Source: Oscillospiraceae bacterium
GTDB taxonomy: Bacteria > Bacillota > Clostridia > Oscillospirales > Ethanoligenentaceae
NCBI GenBank assembly: GCA_003518885.1
Contig: DOXU01000258.1
Location: 1 to 11,244 of the forward strand
Direction: 5' to 3'
DNA length: 11,244 nucleotides
The notes under the pieces were generated by a model. That model was given only the letters and a program-made list of their open reading frames with translations. It did not search any database and was not told where the DNA came from. The position numbers and the translations under genes are program-made. Below are positions 7,062 to 11,244 of the stretch, piece after piece. How positions within the stretch are numbered: the stretch's first letter is position 1; every line of letters starts with the position of its first letter.

Positions 7062-7095
7062 GTAAATGCCCCCTCGCCTATTCGTGTTCTCTTCA

Positions 7096-7125
7096 TCTAT
7101 ATGCAAGAAAACAGAAACCTATGAG
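7096..7125 (-). promoter_or_regulatory. Candidate sigma-E promoter of spoIIID
   Basis: On the minus strand, CTCATAGG (7118-7125) and CATATAGA (7096-7103) are 14 bases apart, about 35 bases before the GTG start. They resemble the B. subtilis sigma-E pattern (-35 near GTCATATT, -10 near CATACAAT, 14-15 spacing). spoIIID is known to be sigma-E dependent in B. subtilis. The match is partial, so this is an inference supported by position. Confidence 0.5.
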
Positions 7126-7557
7126 ATTTTACGTGATGGATTGTAAATTACTTCCTTTTGCCAAAAGGGGAAATACCGTCCTTGATTCATCTGAATACAG
7201 AAAGAAAAAAATATATGTCTATAAAGTATTATACGCAAGAAATATCCGTAAAGTATTTATATCAAGTCATTTTTTCTCTTCTTTCTTTTGACAGCAAAAA
7301 GAGAGAAAACGATTAAATCAAATATAGAAATCCCCTTTTTCTCAAAATTATTATACCATTTGGCATAATGTTGCAATAAAATCAGGATATTCGACTTTAT
7401 ATAACATATTGTATATCAGTTTATCTCCATTCACCAACAATTTGAAAAATGAGAGAACCATCTTTTCTCACAGAACAAAAATGAACCTTTGTTAACCAGA
7501 AATGGCACTTTCCCCACCACTGGATAGCTGTATAATCAGCCGGGAAATTTTCCTTAA
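7126..7557. other. AT-rich intergenic stretch without a recognisable gene
   Basis: No convincing coding region is seen on either strand between the spoIIID promoter and the permease remnant. The stretch is AT-rich and full of stop codons. It holds a short imperfect direct repeat (TAAAGTATTATA at 7224-7235 and TAAAGTATTTATA at 7251-7263, 27 bases apart). A loose hairpin around 7449-7470 (TGAGAGAA/TTTTCTCA) lacks a following T run. A TATAAT occurs at 7531-7536 on the plus strand, without a good -35. This may be the eroded 5' part of the pseudogene that follows. Confidence 0.5.
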
Positions 7558-8185
7558 TTGGTATATTCATGCCATCTCCGAATCTATAAAATTGGCAATA
7601 TCATTTCCATAAACCATATGCAAGATTACATTTATCTATCTTCTTTCCTCTATAAAACCATCTTTGGAAAATCAACAACTTTTAACACCATTGCTTCCCG
7701 TTACATTGGTAAAAACGAAGCAGCCTTGTTTAAACATTTATCGCTCGCAGTGTTAATCCTAGAAATGATCTAATTGTCCAAGCTGTGGAAGGTAATCAAG
7801 GCTTGAATAATGTCATTATTTTAATGGCGATTGTGCTGTGCAATCTGACCTCTATTAGTATTAGTAAATGCACACGAGAAAGTGTCGCCTTAAAAGTCCT
7901 TGATTTTGAGAAGCATAAAACGGACCAAATACATCTACCAAGGAGCCTCTATTTCCACCCTTTTCAGTATTGGTATGGGCTTATTATTGGAAATTTTTCT
8001 GCATCATTTTGTTAGGAGAACCATCCAGATCAATTTTCCCGTACGATATTGCATTCGAATCAATGGCCTTGGCTTTTCTATGATCCGCTTTAATTGCTTG
8101 GGGCGTCTCTATTGTGATGTAGACGATCACTTATTTTCAATTACAAACGGTCGATATGGCCGGCTCTTTAAAATCCGTTGAATAA
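7558..8185 (+). pseudogene. C-terminal remnant of an FtsX/MacB-type ABC transporter permease
   Basis: No single frame is intact, but consecutive pieces match the C-terminal FtsX domain of large ABC permeases (lipoprotein-release/MacB fold). Frame 1 from about 7580 gives YKIGNIISI, then DYIYLSSFLYKTIFGKS and FNTI. Frame 3 (about 7743-7910) gives LNNVIILMAIVLCNLTSISI, then TRESVALKVLDFEKHKTDQI. The family usually has ...NLTNINISERTRELATLKVLGF. Frame 1 continues with ASISTLFSIGMGLLLEIFLH and HHFVRRTIQI. Frame 2 from 8051 gives AFESMALAFL, a TGA stop (8081), SALIAWGVSIVM, a TAG stop (8120), TITYFQLQTVDMAGSLKSVE and the natural stop; DMxxSLKSVE is the family's typical end. So at least three frame changes and two in-frame stops are present. 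The N-terminal several hundred residues are absent. A terminator follows at 8197. Individual open frames here should not be called as genes. Confidence 0.75.
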
Positions 8186-8196
8186 AGTTCAACACA

Positions 8197-8233
8197 AAAA
8201 ACGGAGGCATTTCTCTTGAATGCCTCCGTTTTT
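8197..8233. terminator. Bidirectional intrinsic terminator
   Basis: A perfect 15-bp stem (8197-8211 with 8219-8233; core ACGGAGGCATT) has a 7-base loop and is flanked by A6 on one side and T5 on the other, so each strand ends in a U run. It lies 11 bases after the permease remnant's final stop and about 80 bases beyond the stop of the leftward metal exporter, and can serve both. Confidence 0.88.
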
Positions 8234-8310
8234 AATCACTTATGTTCGCCACTTATACTGTGAACCACTTTCTTATCCGCGGGAAAATCATGATCATTCG
8301 GGAGTTTTAA

Positions 8311-9423
8311 TCAGTCACTGTAATCCAAATCTGGCGCAATGACATATTGATATTGTGGATAATAATTTGTTAGGTCTGTGTTAATCTCCTGTGTTAACGC
8401 CTCTCCATCTTGTATGGAAAAATCCCGGACAACGTCAAAGAATACAATTTTATCTTTTTCATCTATGTGGAACCCGTGGACTTGTAGTACGCCTTTATGA
8501 TTCAAGATACGCTTTGTTATACTCTCCCGCAGTTGTACTTGCCTTTCATCTTGAGTCTGCACAGCATAAATGCCACAGGTAACAACTGTGTTAAACTTCT
8601 TGTAAATATGTCCCGTAATCTTACGCGTCAATTCATCAATTTGGGAAGCCGTCATCGTATCCCGTACTTCAATGTGGACAGAACCGGCCAATTTTTGTGG
8701 ACCATAACTATCTAAATATAGATCAAATACGCCCTGTACATCATCGAAAAGCAAAATTTCCTTTTTGATTTCGTGGGCCACTTGAGAATCAATCCGCTTT
8801 CCCAAAATATCATCTAACGTTTTGGCCAACATTTCAAATCCCGCTTTCACAATGACAACGGAAATAAGTGCTCCAAGCCAGCCATCTATATTAACCTTCC
8901 AAAGTAGCGTAATAGCCGCTCCAATCAGAGTGGTAAGAGAAATAACAGCATCAAACATTGCATCTGATCCCGAAGCAACCAAAGAATCCGAGTCTGTTTG
9001 TATGCCCCGATTTTTTGTAAACTTTCCCAAAAGAACTTTGACAACAATGGCTACAGCAATAATCAGGAGAGATGGCACACTATAATTCGTTTTCTCCGGT
9101 GATAATATTTTTTTAACCGACTCGATAAAAGAAGTTGCACCAGCAAACAATACGATGCCGGAAATCAACATGGTACTTAAATATTCTATCCGCCCATATC
9201 CAAGAGGATGCTTTTTGTCCGCTGGTTTGGCGGACAGCTTAATCCCCAAAATGGTAATAACAGAGGACAGCGCATCACTCAGATTATTCACAGCATCTAA
9301 TAAAATGGAGAGGGAATTAGAAATAAGACCAACCAGCATTTTAAAGATAGCAAGAAGGATATTCACCAAAATTCCAATACTTCCCGTGCGAATAATCATT
9401 CGGTCACGTTCAAACTGTTTCAT
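8311..9423 (-). CDS. Cation diffusion facilitator (CDF) family divalent-metal exporter with tandem C-terminal domains
   Basis: A 370-residue proton-coupled metal exporter of the cytoplasmic membrane. Residues about 10-200 form the six-helix CDF domain. In helix 2 the metal-site motif reads LLDAVNNLSDAL (N46-x3-D50), and the cytoplasmic loop has KKHPLGYGRIEYL (70-82). In helix 5 the motif is SGSDAMFDA, D154-x3-D158, where Zn-type CDFs such as YiiP have H-x3-D. Two acidic residues here favour manganese or a broader substrate, but this is inference. Two ferredoxin-like cytoplasmic domains follow: the usual ZT_dimer (about 213-290) and a second similar unit (about 297-366), so the protein is longer than the roughly 300-residue norm. 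The ATG at 9423 has AAAGGA with an 8-base spacer. An in-frame ATG at 9579 would add 52 residues outside the family and has no ribosome binding site. Confidence 0.9.
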   Translation of the reverse strand: MKQFERDRMIIRTGSIGILVNILLAIFKMLVGLISNSLSILLDAVNNLSDALSSVITILGIKLSAKPADKKHPLGYGRIEYLSTMLISGIVLFAGATSFIESVKKILSPEKTNYSVPSLLIIAVAIVVKVLLGKFTKNRGIQTDSDSLVASGSDAMFDAVISLTTLIGAAITLLWKVNIDGWLGALISVVIVKAGFEMLAKTLDDILGKRIDSQVAHEIKKEILLFDDVQGVFDLYLDSYGPQKLAGSVHIEVRDTMTASQIDELTRKITGHIYKKFNTVVTCGIYAVQTQDERQVQLRESITKRILNHKGVLQVHGFHIDEKDKIVFFDVVRDFSIQDGEALTQEINTDLTNYYPQYQYVIAPDLDYSD

Positions 9424-9439
9424 CTGCCTATTCCTTTCT

Positions 9440-9496
9440 GTCTTGGCAGGGAAAATACATTTTGGGCATAACGGACTAAAGTCAGCAAGACCTGCC
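9440..9496 (-). promoter_or_regulatory. Leader element with two crossing/alternative pairings upstream of the CDF exporter
   Basis: Two neighbouring 6-base segments (GTCTTG 9440-9445 and GGCAGG 9445-9450) are each complementary to neighbouring segments about 45 bases away (CAAGAC 9486-9491 and CCTGCC 9491-9496). The order is A-B...A'-B', so the two helices cross: either mutually exclusive hairpins or a pseudoknot. The element ends 2 bases before the CDF ribosome binding site (9432-9437). No known metal riboswitch is recognised. Confidence 0.35.
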
Positions 9497-9607
9497 TTTC
9501 TTGTGAAAAAATGAACCATACCATCATCCCAACATCCATGTTGCAAAAAATCGACGGTACATTTTTGACTAATCCTCATTTTTTACACCAAATCATAAAA
9601 ATAAAAC

Positions 9608-9643
9608 AATAGCATGCACTTCAGGAAAGAAGCACACGCTATT
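9608..9643 (-). terminator. Strand-specific terminator after the yjdI-yjdJ pair
   Basis: In minus-strand RNA the arms 9643-9629 and 9622-9608 form a continuous 15-bp helix with three G-U pairs and a 6-base loop, followed by a U-rich tract (TTGTTTTATTTTTA, down to about 9594). In plus-strand RNA the same positions would be A-C mismatches. It therefore serves leftward transcription only, 68 bases after the yjdJ-like stop. Confidence 0.75.
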
Positions 9644-9710
9644 ATCCAGTTTTGGGGCAGAGCAGAAAATTCCTCCCTATTCCATTTAAATGTACATAAA
9701 ACAGAAAAGC

Positions 9711-9983
9711 CTATTTCTTCAATACATCCTGATATTCTGGCTTTTTAGCAAACTCTTTCTTCGCAAAGGGGCACACTGCAACAATTTTCTTTCCTTCACG
9801 CCGTGCTTTTTCTACACTACTCAAAACAAGTTTCCCGGCAATACCTTGCCCTTTGTGTTCACCATCAACCCGGGTATGTTCAATGGTTATGGTGTCTCCA
9901 TCTTCTGATATAAGTAGTTCACCGGCTTGCTTCCCTTGCTCGTCCAATGCAACAAGGCGACCTTTTTCTTCTTGAATGGTCAT
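9711..9983 (-). CDS. yjdJ: Small GNAT-like N-acetyltransferase (YjdJ-type)
   Basis: A 90-residue protein of the short GNAT subfamily (Acetyltransf_CG), about half a normal GNAT in length. Recognisable elements are the strand around ITIEHTRVD (32-40), the acetyl-CoA loop GEHKGQGIAGKLV (41-53), a helix SSVEKARREGKK (55-66), and the C-terminal VAVCPFAKKEFAKKPEYQDV (68-87) with the conserved CPF cysteine C71. The substrate of this family is unknown. The ATG follows AAAGGAGAG with about 9 bases, and only one base separates it from the stop of the Fer4_19 gene, so the two are co-translated. E. coli has the same pair (yjdI-yjdJ), which implies a shared job. Confidence 0.85.
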   Translation of the reverse strand: MTIQEEKGRLVALDEQGKQAGELLISEDGDTITIEHTRVDGEHKGQGIAGKLVLSSVEKARREGKKIVAVCPFAKKEFAKKPEYQDVLKK

Positions 9984-9984
9984 A

Positions 9985-10257
9985 TTACTTTCTCTCCTTT
10001 TGAATATATTTTAATGCCCCACTTGGGCAGGTATCTACAATAGTCTTATCTTTTTCAACGCTGGCATTATCCGGAATGACCCATGGGCGCCGTGTTACCT
10101 TAAAAACATTGCGGTCCCCTCGGATACAGTTACATGCGTGCTCACAAAGTTTTCTACTAAAATAAATGTCAATATCTTTTCCGCGATATTTTTTGTATCC
10201 TTCTGCTATTAAAACCTCTTCCGTCGCCTTTTTTCCCTCAATCTTACTGCCATCCAT
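9985..10257 (-). CDS. yjdI: Divergent mono-cluster 4Fe-4S protein (YjdI-type, Fer4_19)
   Basis: A 90-residue cytoplasmic protein. Its core is the Fer4_19 domain: YFSRKLCEHACNCIRGDRNVF (32-52) followed by RRPWVIPDN (56-64) and DTCPSGALKY (75-84). Cysteines C38, C42, C44 and C77 can bind the cluster; CPSGAL is the signature C-terminal half. The first cysteine group keeps the family pattern of C-x3-C with a histidine (H40) between. The role is unknown. It is probably electron transfer or sensing linked to the following GNAT-like protein. The ATG is preceded by GGAAGGAAA about 9 bases away. It is the first gene of a two-gene unit with a candidate promoter at 10374-10402. Confidence 0.87.
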   Translation of the reverse strand: MDGSKIEGKKATEEVLIAEGYKKYRGKDIDIYFSRKLCEHACNCIRGDRNVFKVTRRPWVIPDNASVEKDKTIVDTCPSGALKYIQKERK

Positions 10258-10524
10258 TAAAATTTATTTCCTTCCTACAATAGGATACGCTTGCTTGTAT
10301 AAGCGAAGCATATTTTTAAAATTAGCTATTTCGACTTTTCCCGTACTCATTTGACAGAAAAAAGTCCATTATCAAAATAGCCTTTTTCACACAGAATTTC
10401 AAGTACTTTCTGTATTTTCATCGTGTAAAATAGCACAAAAAACGAGTGGTTTCCATGCTATCGCATGTTTTCTTCTTATTCCTTCCACTAAAAGGAAAGT
10501 GTTCCGGTCAAAAGACCCGCTTTC
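10258..10524. other. Divergent intergenic region between yjdI and glyQS
   Basis: On the minus strand two very short open frames overlap by ATGA: 10421-10347 (24 codons, MKIQKVLEILCEKGYFDNGL and four more) and 10350-10264 (28 codons, MSTGKVEIANFKNMLRLYKQ and eight more). Neither has a ribosome binding site and I recognise no family; together they could be a broken remnant. The stretch also has small hairpins (CATGC/GCATG at 10454-10467 followed by TTTTCTTC, and GGTC-AAAA-GACC near 10506). No functional gene is supported. Confidence 0.4.
10374..10402 (-). promoter_or_regulatory. Candidate sigma-A promoter of yjdI-yjdJ
   Basis: On the minus strand TTGAAA (10397-10402) is followed after 17 bases by TATTTT (10374-10379); GATAAT (10368-10373) lies directly beyond. 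This is the best sigma-A-like pair upstream of the yjdI start, about 120 bases before it. Confidence 0.45.
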
Positions 10525-10553
10525 TTGACTTTACTGTGCCTACTTGTTAAACT
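10525..10553 (+). promoter_or_regulatory. Sigma-A promoter of glyQS
   Basis: TTGACT (10525-10530), 17-base spacer, then TAAACT (10548-10553). This matches the housekeeping consensus at 5/6 and 4/6 positions with ideal spacing. The start site would be near 10560, leaving a leader of about 118 bases. Confidence 0.65.
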
Positions 10554-10562
10554 ATACGTGAT

Positions 10563-10665
10563 GTGCGCAAAGATCGCACTGCGTCTTTTTTCAGCCGTCT
10601 GTACGGCAGAAAACCGACTGCGAATGAAACGGATTAAGGGCGGCTTTGGCAGCCCTCATTTTTTT
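10563..10665 (+). promoter_or_regulatory. Structured glyQS leader ending in a terminator-like hairpin
   Basis: The leader can form GTGCG/CGCAC (10563-10579), followed by a U6 run (10586-10591), and GCCG/CGGC (10594-10607). The last hairpin is AGGGCGGC against GCAGCCCT (10637-10656) with one G-A mismatch and a UUUG loop. It is followed by CA and seven U residues (10659-10665) that touch the GGAGG ribosome binding site (10666-10670). AGCCG (10593-10597) can also pair with CGGCT (10641-10645) in the terminator arm, giving a possible antiterminator. I see no T-box consensus (such as GGGTGGTACC) and no glycine-riboswitch core. Confidence 0.55.
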
Positions 10666-10677
10666 GGAGGCACGGAA

Positions 10678-11244
10678 ATGCTGGCAAACGGCGATAAAAA
10701 CATGGAAAAAATTGTAGCACTCTGCAAAGGTAGGGGCTACATTTTCCCGGGTTCGGAAATTTACGGCGGACTCGCCAACACCTGGGACTACGGTCCCCTT
10801 GGTGTTGAATTTAAAAACAATGTAAAACGCGCCTGGTGGAAAAAATTCATCCAGGAATCAAAGTACAATGTGGGGATTGACAGCGCCATTTTGATGAATC
10901 CAGAAGTATGGGTTGCAACTGGACATGTGGGCAGCTTTTCCGATCCATTAATGGATTGCAAAGACTGCAAAACCAGGCATCGCGCTGATAAATTAATTGA
11001 AGACGCAACTGATGTATCCCCAAACGGCTGGAGCTTTGAAAAAATGCGGGAATTTATCACAGAAAAAGAGATCAAATGCCCGGTTTGTGGTTCAACCAAT
11101 TTTACGGATATCCGCAGTTTTAACTTAATGTTCCACACCTATCAGGGTGTTACCGAAGACGCTAAGTCTCAAATATACCTTCGCCCGGAAACAGCGCAAG
11201 GGATTTTTGTTAACTTTTTAAATGTACAGCGGACAACTCGTAAG
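10678..11244 (+). CDS. glyQS: Glycyl-tRNA synthetase, single-chain (homodimeric) type, N-terminal part
   Basis: The first 189 codons of a class II glycine-tRNA ligase, which attaches glycine to tRNA-Gly in the cytoplasm; the window ends inside the gene (the family has about 460 residues). Visible hallmarks: [20 protein letters not shown] (12-31), [13 protein letters not shown] (32-44) near motif 1, [17 protein letters not shown] (78-94), and two CxxC pairs (C94/C97 and C134/C137) that fit the zinc-binding insertion of Gram-positive GlyRS. The start of motif 2 follows, [19 protein letters not shown] (167-185). The ATG at 10678 has GGAGG with a 7-base spacer. This is the archaeal/eukaryal-like alpha2 form, not the bacterial GlyQ/GlyS alpha2beta2 form. 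Confidence 0.96.
   Translation, partial: MLANGDKNMEKIVALCKGRGYIFPGSEIYGGLANTWDYGPLGVEFKNNVKRAWWKKFIQESKYNVGIDSAILMNPEVWVATGHVGSFSDPLMDCKDCKTRHRADKLIEDATDVSPNGWSFEKMREFITEKEIKCPVCGSTNFTDIRSFNLMFHTYQGVTEDAKSQIYLRPETAQGIFVNFLNVQRTTRK

Noticed and set aside
7785..8181. Two separate small genes (7785-8015 and 7900-8181)
   Set aside because: They are overlapping frame fragments of one decayed permease and lack ribosome binding sites.
9424..9579. Start of the CDF gene at the ATG at 9579
   Set aside because: No ribosome binding site, and the extra 52 residues are outside the CDF family; the ATG at 9423 has AAAGGA at proper distance.
9424..9607. yybP-ykoY manganese riboswitch before the CDF exporter
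   Set aside because: The conserved loop sequences of that riboswitch are not recognisable in the leader.
10560..10677. T-box or glycine riboswitch before glyQS
   Set aside because: No T-box consensus or tandem glycine-aptamer core could be found; only hairpins and a terminator-like element are visible.
10788..11138. Long open frame antisense to glyQS
   Set aside because: It is a shadow of the strongly conserved glycyl-tRNA synthetase coding sequence; no start signals and no family resemblance.
1..11244. CRISPR arrays, insertion sequences, tRNA or rRNA genes
   Set aside because: No regularly spaced repeats, transposase coding regions, terminal inverted repeats or tRNA/rRNA-like sequences were seen when reading both strands.

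Overview
The window looks like chromosomal DNA of an endospore-forming member of the Firmicutes (Bacillota) of moderate GC. Three things support this: a SpoIIID sporulation regulator, a BofA-type inhibitor of pro-sigma-K processing, and strong AGGAGG-type ribosome binding sites before most genes. A single-chain glycyl-tRNA synthetase at the right edge fits the same group. I cannot place it at genus level. Nothing marks a phage or active mobile element, but there is one decayed transporter gene.

Left part (1-5840). The C-terminal half of a ClC chloride channel/transporter with a TrkA-C domain reads rightward and converges, across a strong bidirectional terminator, on a compact leftward four-gene operon. 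Read from its promoter the operon is: a membrane-anchored PglF/WbpM/CapD-like nucleotide-sugar 4,6-dehydratase; a WbpA-like UDP-HexNAc 6-dehydrogenase; a left-handed beta-helix N-acyltransferase; and a WecB/WbpI-like non-hydrolysing UDP-sugar 2-epimerase. The genes overlap or almost touch. Together they make activated, modified amino sugars, probably an N-acetylated uronic acid plus a 4-keto-6-deoxy sugar, for a surface glycan. The operon has a perfect-consensus sigma-A promoter. Its leader contains an intrinsic terminator directly in front of the first ribosome binding site, which suggests attenuation or processive antitermination.

Middle (5860-7130). A leftward sporulation block holds spoIIID (GTG start, candidate sigma-E promoter), a terminator, a yaaL-like DUF2508 gene, bofA and a terminator. 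SpoIIID and BofA both act on the sigma-K stage of mother-cell gene expression.

Right part (7130-11244). An AT-rich gene-poor stretch precedes a rightward pseudogene: the C-terminal remnant of an FtsX/MacB-type ABC permease, broken by frameshifts and stops. Next comes a leftward cation-diffusion-facilitator exporter with two tandem C-terminal cytoplasmic domains and an unusual 5' leader. Then a leftward yjdI-yjdJ pair encodes a Fer4_19 iron-sulfur protein and a small GNAT-like protein. A rightward glycyl-tRNA synthetase follows, cut by the window edge; its leader carries a terminator-like hairpin abutting the ribosome binding site but no recognisable T-box. Most intergenic spaces contain well-formed intrinsic terminators.
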